Positions 24,081-36,094 are shown, counted from the stretch's first letter. The stretch is 64,000 nucleotides of DNA from Acanthosepion esculentum (GCA_964036315.1 OZ038485.1:75254784-75318783); one strand, 5' to 3'. Numbers and translations: made by a program. The notes: generated from the sequence alone by a model not told the origin.

Positions 24081-25450
24081 GATGCTTCTTGATTTCCTGT
24101 TTGTTGGAAATCCACTTTTGTATTTGCAGACTTTATGAGCTCAGTCAAGCGGTCTGATCGTTCTAACTATCGGCCTTCTAGGTCTTTTGAACAACAAAAA
24201 TCCAACTAATCTCTAATCAACTCTGAATTGTTTCAGTATCTAACCTGGAAGGTTCTTCTTTCAAATAAGTAATATGGCTTTTGCTTCTCTAGGTTAACTG
24301 CTGATGTATTAACGATTATTGCTGAAAGAGTCTATCAAGCTTTAGGTAAGAATGGTGAATCTTGGATTGTTGTTTTGGATATCTCAGAGGCAGTTGCCAG
24401 GGTTTGACATACTGATCTTCTTCACAAGTTGAAAGGTTATAGTCTTTACGAATTTTTGACCTGTTTCACTCTCTCATATCAAATCACGAAATGAACGCCC
24501 ACTCCTCTAGATCATTTTGCAGGGGTCTATCCTTATACCTGCGTTGTTCCTAATTCTCAAAAATGACATCCCTGATGAGATCAGTTCCCAACTCTGTATT
24601 TATGCTGATGACACAACTATTTACGCCTGTCTGATCAGTTCGATAGAGTTATATTGGCAGCTGGTTTCAAAATGACATACAATTTGTGTCAACTGGAGCA
24701 AGGATGGCTTGTTAATTTTAACGCCTCCAAAACGAAACTGCTCTCTATTCATTGTCTGAGACAATTCTTTCTAAATTCCATCCAGGTGAGTGACTGGATA
24801 TATTGAATCAATTGCTTGGTCTGCTGCTAGAAAGGTCCGTTCCCCCTGTCATGCTAAGCATTTTTTCTTGACAGAATTTTACACAATCATAAGTCTACCA
24901 TTCATCCATGAATCGAATATTGCAGCCACATCTTGTCTGGTGAACCTGCCATGTATTTATAGATTCTTGATAAAATCCAAAGAAGAATCTGCAATGTCAT
25001 TGGTCTGGTTCTGGCATCTCATCTTACTTTCTCATTGCCGTAATATTGCTTCCCTGTACCTTTCTATAAATACTTTCATGGTAATTGTTCTGATGAGCGT
25101 TCCTCTTTGGTATCTAGACTTTATGAATTTAAGCGCATTACTAGATTGGCAGTAATGTCTCATCATTTTACAGTTGAAATGGCTAGATGCAACCGTAAGT
25201 TTTATGCTAACAGTTTCTTCTTTTGCACTTTCCAGCTTCTTGCCTTTTTTTAAAAAATTAAATGCAATATCAATCGTTATTTTCAGTCTTCTTAATTCCT
25301 GTTCTGTTAATGTTCTCTGTCCTTAATGTTTTTCTTTATTTTATATTATTTCACACACAGTAACACCCTGCGTCTTAGTGGCTTTAAATTTCTAATTCCT
25401 ACGAAATCTATTACTTATCTATTTATTGCTTATAGCAATTTTAAACCTCT
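24080..25450 (+). mobile_element. Jockey/CR1-like LINE, copy 1 (broken)
   Basis: The plus strand reads through a reverse transcriptase of the type found in Jockey/CR1-group LINEs. A SNYRPSR-like start lies at 24155, LTADVLTIIAERVYQAL near 24300, VVLDISEAVARV near 24370, and the catalytic YADDTTIYACL at 24600-24632. A thumb/C-terminal region (IEYCSHI..., DKIQRRICNVIGL near 24970) runs to about 25270. Stops and shifts separate the blocks. A related copy is at 44190-45605 on the same strand and minus-strand fragments lie at 49045-51520. The endonuclease domain is missing, i.e. the copy is 5'-truncated. Confidence 0.85.
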
Positions 25451-25469
25451 TACGAAACACATTTCATAA

Positions 25470-25600
25470 CTAAAAGGACATCGGCAATCATGGCCCTCCA
25501 CGGCTTCCCTCTCTTTAATATCTGTAAATTGCCATGACATTTTAGGAAAGATAATAGAGCAGTTTTCCGTTATTTTCTCCATGTTTTTTGAATTTAGATT
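25470..25600 (-). mobile_element. Possible 3' tail of an RTE-like LINE
   Basis: GGACATCGGCAATCATGGCC and the following CTCCACGGCTTCC resemble 29364-29395 (CGTAGGCGATCATGGCTCTC...), which is the C-terminal end of the RTE-like LINE at 29340-31480. Only about 100 bases are shared. Confidence 0.4.
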
Positions 25601-26716
25601 ATTGTTTCTCCTAGACTAATTGCTACTCAAGACTATAATGCACAGGCTACTTTGGTATTTATTAGTGAAGTGGGGGAGATACATTCAGTGTCATTTGTGG
25701 AAAAGTGAACGTAACAGAAGAGGCCGGAATTTGAACTCAACTCGCCGATTTCTCTTTCCGCATCGACAAAAACTACGTTACCCGAAGATCCTAACTGAAA
25801 CATATATTTGTGTGTGTGTGTGTTTTCCATTTATATTTTATCTGTCATTTTATTTCTTTCCATAATCAATTGTTGATTAGATTTACTTTTTTCTCCACGA
25901 AGCGCATAACAATAACATCTGACCATCTAAACTTATATTTCACGTATTTTAAATATTTTGATGAAATATGTGTATGAAACAAAAAACTGCACGTCAAAGT
26001 CCAGCAGCTTCGATGATCCTTTATGGTAACTGTGGCTGTTCCTCCATATCTTATTTTCGGTGGCTGACACTTTTATAATGCACCGAAACGTAAACACGTG
26101 ACATTGATTGTATTAACACAGCTCCAAATATCCGTGCAATTTTAGCAAAGAGGTGGAGTTCAACCGTATCTGAAAAGGAACCCTGGGGAAGAAAAGATTA
26201 AGAACCACTAATCTAAGCCTAGTAATGTATCGTGTTACCGCCTTATTACCGCAGCAAAGAACAAGGACATATCTACCTAATGGCGTAATAATTAATACAG
26301 ATGATACTAATTCTACTATTTTTGATACAAAATAATTGAAGAATAACATACGAGCATTTTTTATATTTACAACTATAATAATTACAGCAAAATCACATAT
26401 TTTACAGTGTGTGCGTGTGTGTGCGTGCGTGTGTTAAAGAAGATGCGTAGATTTTGTAAATCCTATTTTGTAATCAAAATTGCTGAGTATATGATGAGAA
26501 GGAATACCAGTAGTTAAACTAAATGTGAACTTACCAACATTTGCTCTACTTACAATCAGTCAAACAAAGCAAACTCATGCAAGGCATCTTTAACAAAGAA
26601 ATAAAAATATAAAAAATTATGATAACTATTGAATATCGATGTTTTTCATAAACCACGTCATCAATACTATTTTAAATAGTAGATGAATAATTACTCAATA
26701 TCGATACAATACATAC
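25601..26716. other. Putative last intron/3' part of gene 1; TG-rich tracts
   Basis: It contains GT microsatellite tracts (25808-25826 and 26407-26432). A segment at 26105-26220 reads, on the minus strand, like the end of a hAT-type repeat (AGTGGTTCTTAATC...). A terminal exon for gene 1 should lie here or further left but I could not identify one with confidence. Confidence 0.4.
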
Positions 26717-27125
26717 CATGGTTTCCGGAAGACTGCCCAGGCAAATCCACAGACAGCGGCAGTTATAAAGAATGTGCGATTATTAACTATAGCACTTGCT
26801 CCGCTCATCCTGTGTTTCATTTCATGGCTAAAATCCTGAAACAAATTAAAGGATTGAATGAAATAGTTTTTTTTTACTGAATAACAGAATATTAGAAATA
26901 TGAATAACAAACAAAATTACACGGTGTTACTAGAGTTAAAGTCACTGCAGCCATTCATTAAAAAGGCACATACTATTAAGTAAGTACTTAAGAAACGTGG
27001 TGCAAATGTAAAATCTATAGATGATGGGTTTCTAAGTTGCTTATAACTAGAGGTTCATTATGATAAAAGGATCTAATGCAAGCAGGCAGAGTCAACTCAT
27101 CCAAGGCATCTTTAACAAACGGAAA
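26570..27125. repeat. Short direct repeat pair around exon 3
   Basis: CAAGGCATCTTTAACAAA occurs at 26580 and 27101, each preceded by an ACTCAT. On the minus strand both read TTTGTTAAAGATGCCTTG, with a weak acceptor-like AAAG. They bracket exon 3 and are either a tiny dispersed repeat or traces of a local duplication. Confidence 0.5.
26717..26835 (-). CDS. Gene 1 exon 3: hydrophobic segment
   Basis: On the minus strand a pyrimidine-rich acceptor (TTTAATTTGTTTCAG) precedes GATTTTAGCC at 26835, and the exon ends ACCATG before the donor GTATGT at 26716-26711. The only sensible frame starts in phase 0, matching the end of exon 2. It gives 39 codons beginning DFSHEMKHRMSG, with a glycosylation-type NNRT site and the hydrophobic run TFFITAAVCGFAWAVF followed by basic RKP. 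Two bases are left for the next exon. The exon at 45636-45755 has nearly the same length, entry phase and hydrophobicity. It could be a membrane anchor or an amphipathic mature peptide; I do not recognise a family. Confidence 0.55.
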
Positions 27126-27159
27126 TGCACACGTATTCAATAATTCGCCGAAAAAGCAG

Positions 27160-28885
27160 CATAGCATGATGAAAAAAGGCACTAAACTTAATAAAAACAA
27201 AGTTTTATTGTGAAAAAGTTTATGTTATTAATAAGAGGAAAGACCAGAATATTTTTGATTATTTTTTTTTAAAAAGTATTCATTTTTAGCACGTTTAAAA
27301 TTTTTGTTGAAAATCTTTTTTTAGGTCGAAGGTCGCGTAATAGTTTTTTTTCGCGCTTTTTTCGGTTGAAAAACACATTAATTTGGAAATTCTTCGAAAA
27401 TCAAATAATTGTCGGATTTTAGTGAAAATTTTCAGAACTTATTAAAAAATGAATGAAATTATTTTAGAAATGTTTGTCTTTTAGAAATTCATGGTATTTT
27501 TTTACCTCTATTACCCCCACTTACTTAATTTTATGAAATATTGAAAGTTCCGAACTGTAAATTTCTTTAATTGTTTTTATTAAATGCAGATGACTTTGAA
27601 GAATATAAATCACCGATTTTTTTTTTGTAAACCAATTAACTGTTCTACCCAAAATTTAGTTATGAATTGTAAAATACAAAACCCCAAATCCAAGACATTA
27701 TTTAATTAAAAAGCTTTTAATGGCTTTTTCTGAATAATATATATTAAGGACATTTTTATCTGAAGCCAAAATATTTTTTCGATGAAAAATGAATTTTTTA
27801 CAATAATGTTTTTTAAATTTTATATGCAAAATGTGATAAAGATGTTAAAAATTTTAAAATTAAGTTTGAAGAAGTATGTCTCAGAAAATGCTCTTATTAA
27901 AAGATCTACTTTTTACAGATCTTAAATTTGAAAGTTTATTACAATCTGCGAAACTATGTACTTTTACAATAATTTTTTAATATACGAAAAAATGTATTAA
28001 AAACACTATCGGTGAAACTACAGAAGTACGATTCTGAAATAATGTCACGTGTGCTTGGGTTGTTTCTCCTGATAGCGTATCAAATTCTCTTACTGGCCGA
28101 CCATCATCGTCGCATTTTCAAAATTTTTAATTTTCTTTTCTTTTCTTTTTTCTTTTTTTTTACATATTTCACTAAATATTTTCTTTTCATTTTTTAAATA
28201 TATTTTTTTCTTTGTGAAAGATATACGGCAATTATTAATTTTTCTTTTTTTAAAATTCAATTTTAGGGACGAAAACAGTGCAGGCTTTGGACATATCTTC
28301 GTTAAAAAAGAACCTAAAAGAAATCAATAAATACTAGACTTTTGTAAGTATTTCATTTTTAAGAATTAATTTATAATTAAATAAGTTGGTTCACTTAAAA
28401 ATCAAAACTGCTGTCACTTCTACCCTTCCGTCTGATAAATTGCCCTAAACGTAAACCTCAATTCACACCTCCAAAATCAATCACCATGGTGAGACATGCT
28501 TCTCTTATTTCCAACTAAATTTTTTCTACTTAAAAATTAAGTAATGTTTGTTTCAAATTACATTAAGTATACTTTAAATTTTCTAATTTTCCTAAAATAA
28601 CTTTTGAAAAAGTATAACTGAATTTTACAAGATTTTTAAACGGAGAAATTAACTTTTGTTTATAAAACTGTCAATAATAGATGACTTGATTGATTTTACG
28701 TCAATTTTGATGACTCAAAAAACAAGATTTTTAGCTGAATTTTCGGACGTGCTAGAAAGGATTACAAACATTTTTAAATATTCAAAAAATACTTTGGTCT
28801 TTCCTCTTGATAGTAACATAAACATTTAGACGATAAAAAATTGTTTAATCAAGTTTGGGGCCTTTTTTCATCAGGGTATGCTCTT
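27160..28885. mobile_element. Unnamed element, copy C with long terminal inverted repeats
   Basis: The left end (AGCATAGCATGATGAAAAAA at 27159) and the reverse complement of the right end (28885 downward: AGCATACCCTGATGAAAAAA) match. They continue to match for roughly 140 bases, through TTATGTTA...AAGAGGAAAGACCA and the GCACGT block. The interior contains the same ordered blocks as copies A, B and D (GTCGGATTTTAGTGAAAATT at 27412; AATAATATATATTAAGGACA at 27731; GTCACGTGTGCTTGGG at 28042). No transposase frame exists. The structure is that of a non-autonomous DNA transposon of ~1.7 kb, lying in intron 2 of gene 1. I could not establish a target duplication. Confidence 0.65.
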
Positions 28886-29339
28886 TTTTTAGTGAAGTAT
28901 TGGACATAGACTTGGTCCGGCACCTGGTTAGATTTTAGATGCAGCTTCTTGGGTAATAGCTATGGCTGGAAGCAGAAAAGGGCCTGATCAAAAAGTGATT
29001 TAGTTTGTCTTAGAATGCTACTGGTCTGATGCTCACCGAAGATGTAATCAATAAGAAAATCGATTTTGTCGTTACATTTGAAATAGATTTCTTTTGACGT
29101 TTCTCAAAAACTTTACTTATCAGCCAACGTTTTGGAAGTTGTTGGCAAAAAAACATTGAAGGATAGCTGCTTCTGAGAGGAAAGACAAAAATATTTTTCT
29201 ACAGTGATTAACTCGTAAAAGAATTATATCACACTTAATTATTTTTACCTGGACTCATGTCGATACATTATAAAGCTTAGTATTTTTTGACATTCAAAAA
29301 TTAAAAAATAATATACATCACATAACCGTGATATTTTCT

Positions 29340-31480
29340 TCTTCTTTATGTGCTGTGTCGCCTCGGGACGTAGGCGATCATGGCTCTCCACAATTTACTG
29401 TCATTTGTAGCTCTTAAAAGATTTTGTTTTTCTGTTATTTATCCTAAACCCTGTTTCGGCATCCATTTACTCAAGCTCAATAAGTATGTTATACGTTGTT
29501 TTCCTGTCCTGTGTGTATGAGATTCTCCAAGCCTTCCTTCCTCATTATACACTCAAGAAACCTCAACTGTCTCTTCCTGATGTTAAGTATAAGTTTTCTT
29601 TTTGTTTCCATTTTCTCTAAAACTTCGTTTTTGCTCAAATGGTATACTCAGCATCCTTTTGTGGAACCACATTCCTGTTGCTTCAAGTATCTTCATCTTT
29701 GAGAAGATTGTACAGTAGTCACTGCCATAAAGAGGAAAGATATGTAACAGTTTAGTACTCTTTTCCTTGTTTATAACGAAGTTTTGGGTTTTTTTAATAT
29801 ACTGCTTAGTTTTTGGAATGCATTTTGGTTATCCCAATATACCTTCGGATTTCAGTGTCACACTTTCCATCCTCTGTTAAAACACTTCCCAGATATTTAA
29901 ATTTCCGCACTAGTTTATTTCTGGTATCTCTGATTTGCAATTGTCACTTTGGGTTCATCCTTTTGCTGTCTTTCGGCAGTTGATGTTTAATCCTTTCTTC
30001 TCGCTTTCCTTCACTACATTCAGTAGGAGTCTTTGTAGTTTTCTTTCTGTGTCTGCTATCAACACTGTGCCATCTGCATTTCTTATGTTGTTAAGATTGT
30101 GGCCGACAATAAGAGCCCTGGTAGAGCTTCCAGTTAACTCGGAATCGATTCGCTGTATAGATTGAATAAGTCCGGTGGGAAGACACATCCTTGTCTTACA
30201 CTCATTTCTATTTTTGTATATCTGCTGAACTAATTTTCTACCCGTATGCAGGCAGTTTGCTGCCAGCATAGGTTCTTGATTATTTCAATATCCTTCCCTA
30301 ATATGCCAAGGTTTCTGAGCAGTTCCAACAGATCTTTGTGGCGTACTTGATCGAACGCCTTTGCGTAATCTATAAAACACAGGTACACGTCCTTCTGCAT
30401 TTGTATTGCTCATATAACATTCTGAGCATAAATGAACCTGCACTGTTCTTGTCCTATTTCTGGTTTGATTCTGGTGCATGCTGTATTCATCAGAATTCGG
30501 ATGATAAGTTTCGTTACATGGCTCATTAGACTGATTGAGTTCACATTCGTTTGCTCCTGGCTTCTTAGGCAGTGCTATGAAAATTGTTCTACTTAGGTCT
30601 TCCGATATATCACCACTGTTGTAGATTTTATTTATTAATTCTGTGATCGAGATCGTCTAAGGCTACCAGCTTCTCTATTAGAATTCCGTCTGGCCCTCTC
30701 TTTCTGTTCAATTTAGTAGATTTCACTTCAGATTTTAATATTTCCGGCCCGTCGATATTTTGTGTATTGCTAGTTGTTCTTTCGTCGTGGAAAAGTTCTC
30801 CGATATATTCGTTCCATCTCTGGAATATTTTTTCTTTCTCTACTATCTACTACCCTTGGATTTTATGTATCCTGTTGATAAGCATGACTTTTGTCCTGTT
30901 AGTTCTATTTTTTTTATGCATATCTGCTTTATTTGTGATACTCATTCTTTCTATTTTTGCACATTTTTCGTTGAGCCATTCCTCGATAACCTGCCTGCAT
31001 TTATTCCTTATTTCTTTGTGTGGTATCCTATATTCTGTTCCGTGTCTTGGCATGGTTTTTATCTCCTTTTCATTATATCGAGAATTTTGTCTGTCATCCA
31101 TTCATTTTTTTCTTCGTCTCATTTCCTCTGGGATGATTTCGATTGCTGATATTACTAATGTAACTATGTTCTCCTGGGCTTCTCCATGTCTATATTCGTC
31201 TTAGGTGTTTTGAAACTAGGTGTTGGCTACTACTTGGTCATTTGCCGTACACCAATGTACGTTTTTATCCCTGTCTGCGTATATGATCTTGTGCTTGTCG
31301 CTGACAAAATCCCCATTTTTCCCACTTAAAATATTGATAATTTACATACCCATTTCCTGTTTTATATTTTCTAACTGTCCACAGTGGTTTAATGTTCTAA
31401 AATTTTATGTTCTGAGAATTATATTTTGTTTGATGCGAACAGTCGCTGGATTATGGTCAGGTGACACCTGTATTCTAATC
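29340..31480 (-). mobile_element. RTE-like LINE (minus strand, broken, internally deleted)
   Basis: Read on the minus strand the order is as follows. The endonuclease start (RTLNHCGQLENIKQEMG near 31400) is followed by FVSDKHKIIYADRDKN near 31290. A deletion removes most of the endonuclease. The linker (KECR... EEWLNEKCAKIER, 30950-31000) leads to RT blocks including a KAFD motif near 30350. The catalytic box is changed to RNADGTVLIADTER (30060-30100) where YADDT is expected. The thumb region continues to about 29720, and a tail with KLWRAMIAYVPRR ends near 29365. This is the CFDP2/RTE type of endonuclease-RT. Stops, shifts and the altered catalytic box make it inactive. It fills much of intron 2 of gene 1. 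Confidence 0.85.
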
Positions 31481-31602
31481 ACATATTTTCAAAGCTGAAC
31501 ATTTATAGGCATTCGGAAATTAAAATATAATATCCGCTTCCTCATTATTCTTAAGGAAATGATTACATGTATAACAGAAAAAATTCATTGGTTCGTTTTC
31601 AG

Positions 31603-31690
31603 CTAGTCACAGGGATCGTTGTAACAATGCCAAGGGGCCCGTTCAAGGAGGATTACTCCAAATGACACGTAATAATTTCATTAGTTGACA
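31603..31690 (+). repeat. Inverted partner of the repeat at 9600
   Basis: AGTCACAGGGATCGTTGTAA at 31607 and the following CAATGCCAAGGGG are the reverse complement of 9630-9676. It lies just beyond the 5' end of the RTE-like LINE. Confidence 0.6.
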
Positions 31691-31943
31691 TAATCTAATA
31701 AATGCCTCCAGTAGTACAAATCATTTTTTCGATGCCATTCCTTCAAAAGCAAACTTGCTTGTTACGAAATTCCTCATGTTATACATGTTCGTTAGTGAAT
31801 TCGAAAAAAACATTGCAAATAAATTCACTAGGAATATGAATACCAAGATATCTCCATCAAATCCAATATTGTAATAGTATTTCTAAAAAGAAAAAGAAAC
31901 GTAATATATACAAAGAATAAATATAGTAGTAAAGATTCTACAC

Positions 31944-32030
31944 CTGGAAACCTTCACCGTAATCTGCTTCAGCAGTTACCATGATGACGAGTGCAAAGCC
32001 AATAAGAAAGGCCAAAAGGAATTTACTCAT
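31944..32030 (-). CDS. Gene 1 exon 2 coding part: signal peptide
   Basis: The ATG at 32030 opens 29 codons: MSKFLLAFLIGFALVIMVTA followed by EADYGEGFQ. This is a textbook signal peptide: a basic residue at position 3, a hydrophobic core, and VTA before a likely cleavage site at residue 20/21. The frame reaches the donor CCAG|GTGTAG at 31944/31943 exactly on a codon boundary. The ATG is the first after the inferred acceptor and is preceded by an A-rich context (TTCACA). The protein likely enters the secretory pathway. The equivalent exon of gene 2 lies at 46482-46571 with the splice site at the same codon position. Confidence 0.6.
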
Positions 32031-32104
32031 TGTGAAGCTGATCACGTTGTACGTAGTTAATGGTAGAAAAGGAAAACCCAAACTGGCGCCTCAAAATGAA
32101 AAGC
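32031..32104 (-). other. Gene 1 exon 2, 5' untranslated part
   Basis: A minus-strand acceptor, ACTCTATTTTGTAG, ends at 32105. The 74 bases to the ATG contain no upstream ATG that I can see. Gene 2 has a matching acceptor (TATATTTTGTAG) with a 51-base leader, which supports both. Confidence 0.5.
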
Positions 32105-33079
32105 CTACAAAATAGAGTAAAACATTGATTTTTATTGACAGATTTTTCAGATCGATTAACAATTCACAGAAAACCAAAATAATAACATTATATTAGATTG
32201 ACGCAATATTTTCAAAAAAAACATATTTTGCGCAAAGTTAATGAAATCATAGAAGTGTCTGTGAATTTCATTTAGCTCTTTATTGCTTGTGAAATCAATC
32301 AACAGCAAAATGAAGGTTACATATCTTAGGATTTATTACGATATTCCAAAATGAAGGAAGATGTGGTTAGGTCTAAGACTATCTTTATGGCATAACCCAA
32401 ATAAAAATAATTGATAATTTAATAATTAAAAATACAAGGAAACTAGGTATGAAGATAACAGAAAAATAAACTTTCAAGAATTGACGCCTCTGGTGTCAGC
32501 CAAAACTGACATTGAACAAAGGCGTTGATTAGCCTCTTTCTAACATTTCTGGCGACAATTCGAGACTTGCACCAACTTCAAGATCTTTACATCTTTCTTC
32601 TTTTCTACTGCTATGTAAAAACACGTGGAAAAGAATATAGTCATCCACCTAGTTGGAACAGAAAGAAACCATGCAAAAACGAAGCTAGCCATAATTGGAG
32701 TGAAACCGTACAATAACTTAAACTAACTCACTACACTTTCATTGTCGCAAATTAAACAGAATCTACGTTTGGGAAAGGAATTCTTTGTTAAAAATTGATG
32801 GAATCTAAACAAACCTACTACACTACAGCGATCAATTAATTCGTTTCATATATGCATTACTAAAGAAAAGGGTTTTTCTAAACAATGCCTATCCTCAATT
32901 TGAAAATGAAACGCAGTAATGAAAATGTTTAAGATAGGGTGGGAAATTCTCCTAATTGCGGTACACTCTCCACACATGTCACCTTATTTGGTTCGATCCA
33001 AGTAATAATCTTTATTTGGTGGGCGGTTTCAGCGGTTTTCGAAGAAGTACAAAAATAATCTGGTGATATGATAATAAAC
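32105..33079. other. Gene 1 intron 1, unique part
   Basis: AT-rich sequence with no feature recognised apart from the acceptor at its left edge. Confidence 0.5.
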
Positions 33080-34845
33080 CTATGAATTTCTACAATTAAA
33101 GATTACATCAAACCTACAATATTGTATTCTACTCGATAATTGAGTCAAACTTACAATTACTCCATAATTGAATGAAACTTTTAATAATGTACTCTAAAAG
33201 CATTTCAGTCGATAATTGCACTAACATTAAAATAATGTATTCTATAAGCATTCTACTCAATAATAGCATCAAATCTACCATTCTGTATTCTCCAAGCATT
33301 CTAATATATAATCGCATCAAACTTTGAATATTATATCCTACAAGAGTATTATATCCTACAATACAATATTGTATGCTACACGCATTCGACTCGATATTTG
33401 CCTCAACATTATAATAGTGTATACTAGAAGCATTCTACTTTATAGTTGCGTCATCCTTACAATATTCTTTCTACAAGCATTCTACTCGATAATTGAATCA
33501 TCCTTACAATATTGTATTCTAAAAGCATTCTACGCAATAATTACATCAACTTTCCAATACTGTATTCTACGAGTATTGTACACGATAATTGAATCAACAT
33601 TACAATACTACAAGCATTCTACTCAAAAACTGCATCAGCCTTACAATATTGTATTCTACAAGCAATCGACACGATAATTCCATCAAACTTAAAATATTGT
33701 ATTCTACAAGCAATCGACACGATAATTCCATCAAACTTAAAATATTGTATTCTACAAGTATTATACTCGATAATTGCATCAAACATATCATATTTTATAC
33801 TAAAAGCATTCTATCCAATAATTTCATCAAGGTTACAAAAATGTATTCTATAAGCAATCTACTCCATAATTTCATCAACTTTACAATACTGTATTCTAAA
33901 AGCATTCTATTGGATAATTGTATCAATGTTACAATAATATATTCTTAAAGTGTTCTACTCAGTAACTGCATCAATCTTAAAATACTGTATTCTACAAGAA
34001 TTCAAATCGATAATTGTATCAACCTTTCAAAGTTGTATTCTACAAGCATTCTACTCGATAATTGCATCAATGTTAAAATACTGTATGCTGCAAACATTCT
34101 ACTCGATAATTGCATCAAACTTACAGTATTATATCCTACAAGCATTCTACTCGATAATTGCATAAACCTGACAATATTGTATTCTACAAGCATTCTACTC
34201 GATAATCGAATCAACCTAACAATAATGTATTCTACAAGCAATCTATACAGTAAATGCATCAAACATACAATACTGTCTTCTGCAAGCATTCTATTCCATA
34301 AATTAATCAACCATACAATATTGTATTCTACATGTATTCTACTCGATAATTGCCACAATCATAAAATATTGTATTCTACAAGTATCCTAGATAATTGCAT
34401 TAAACTTGCAATACCGTATTCTACAAGCATTCTAATATTTAATTTCATTAACCATAAAATATTGTAATCTACAAACATTCTACTCAATAATTGTATCAAA
34501 CTTACTATACTCGATTCTACTATAATTCTACTCGATAGTTACATAAACCTTAGTATATTGTGTAATGCAAACATTCGACACGATAATTGCATCAAATATA
34601 CAATACTGTATTCTACAAGCATTCTAATCGATAATTGCATAATCCACACAATATTGCGTTCTACAAGCATTCTTACTCGATAATTGCATCAGCCGTACAA
34701 TTATATTGTATAAAGAATTCTACTTGATAATTGTATTACAATACTTTATTCTAAAAGCATTCTACAATATAATTGCATCAAATTTACCATATTGTATACT
34801 AAAAGGATTCTACTCGACGAACGAGTACGACAACGAGTTTCTCGA
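33080..34845. repeat. 48-bp-unit satellite
   Basis: About 36 head-to-tail copies of a 48-bp unit: ATTGTATTCTACAAGCATTC, then TACTCGATAATTGCATCAA, then ACTTACA. Copies are diverged but the period is well kept. Because 48 equals 16 codons, reading frames stay in register and give open frames of 60-144 codons on both strands (repeats like LYSTSILLDNCI or SSRMLVEYNIVR). These are periodic by-products. The array lies in intron 1 of gene 1. Confidence 0.93.
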
Positions 34846-34865
34846 CGAACGGTGAGTAGAATTAG

Positions 34866-35775
34866 GGTTGTCAGATTGGCTTTATTTACGCCAAATTTCT
34901 GAAATCTGGCTTTTTATGTTGATTTGGCGCCGGAGAATTGATTTGGCGTCTCTGGCTTTTTCTTGGCTTTTTTACATGATAAAATATATAATAAACAGTA
35001 TATTACAGCTGCTATGCTGCAATCTTTTCTTTTTTATCCTCAGCGATGAGCCTGAATTATGGGAGATTTTATCCTGTTTTTATCATCATATCCTTAATCC
35101 AGTAGGGAAAGAGTTCCCAGAAATTTATTGTAAAAAAAGGAATACTGGTTCTTTTGCAAACCTATGTTAATTTCAGTAGTTATTCAAAAGGAAAAAATTT
35201 CTCTTTCATAATTCTCTATCATATAAATAAATAAACGACCGTTTTTCCTGATATGCTCGACACACTTCTCCGATGTTTCTTTCGTAAGTTAATAATATTT
35301 TCTTTAAATGAAAAAAAACGTCTGACGGATACACATACTACAAAAATAAATAATTAATAAAACGGTTATTATTCTAACATTAGATTTAATAAGTTAGTTA
35401 AAAGAAATCTTTTCAATTAAAAAGTTTAAATTTCATAAAATTTATCTAAAAACGTTTTTAATCAAAAAGTATTATTAAAATTCTAAAAAGAAAATACTAA
35501 AAAAACAAGATTTTCCAGCGAATCAGACATGCTTAACTATTGTTATCTAAATAAATTAAATTTCCAGTTAAATAAAAATTTACTATACAAATGTTTAAAA
35601 CTGAAAGAAATAATAAAGTGTTTTCATTATTAAACGCTTAAAACCTCACTATATATTAATAAATAAATACAATATCTATTTTTATTTGGATTTTTTTCTG
35701 GCTTTTTATACGTATTATTTGGCTTTAAATAAAAATTTTAATCTGCATTGAAAGTATGTCCGAGATGTCCCCTGA
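34866..35775. mobile_element. Possible hAT-like DNA element remnant
   Basis: The left side starts GGGTTGTCAGATTGGC, reminiscent of hAT-type ends, and has several TTGGC/GCCAA motifs. Near 35700-35740 TCTGGCTTTTTAT and TTGGCTTT recur in direct orientation. No transposase was recognised and the right end is uncertain. Confidence 0.3.
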
Positions 35776-36090
35776 ATGAGTGAATGAAAATGTGAAGATG
35801 CTTGTAAGGACCCGGTGAATAATGATAAGAAAAGATTACAAAAGGGTTATCGTTTTAAAAGCATACACTATTGATTATCAAGTAGACGTGTCAATAATGT
35901 CACCCTTACAACAATATTTTGCTTCATTGCTTGTGTTTTGTTTTTAAAAATTTCAAATTTTTTTGCTGAATGCAATGAAATTTTTTGTTTACAATGTTAA
36001 ACTTTAAATATATCCATAAAAACTACTTTTTATTGAGCCGTAACAATAATTTTGACAGTCACTGTATGCAAGTATATATGTAAATATGCA
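35776..36090. other. Unassigned intronic spacer
   Basis: No recognised feature. Confidence 0.4.
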
Positions 36091-36094
36091 ACAC

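Noticed and set aside
26105..26190. Terminal exon of gene 1 (acceptor CTTTTCTTCCCCAG, in-phase frame to a stop after 22 codons)
   Set aside because: The frame and phase fit, but the segment lies in what looks like the end of a hAT-type repeat (AGTGGTTCTTAATC) and has no nearby AATAAA. I did not accept it as an exon, though RNA data could reverse this.
27015..27200. Minus-strand 61-codon frame with a hydrophobic start as a third signal-peptide exon
   Set aside because: It runs across the left terminus of the copy-C element and has no leader acceptor like those of genes 1 and 2.
30760..31204. Plus-strand frames of 129 and 145 codons with apparent membrane segments
   Set aside because: Antisense to the RTE-like LINE linker and RT; hydrophobicity comes from its Lys/Glu-rich codons read backwards.
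33129..34467. Open frames of 60-144 codons on both strands
   Set aside because: They follow the 48-bp satellite period (16 codons), have no domain, and occur on both strands at once.
33080..34845. CRISPR-like array
   Set aside because: The whole 48-bp unit repeats; there are no unique spacers, and the genome is eukaryotic.
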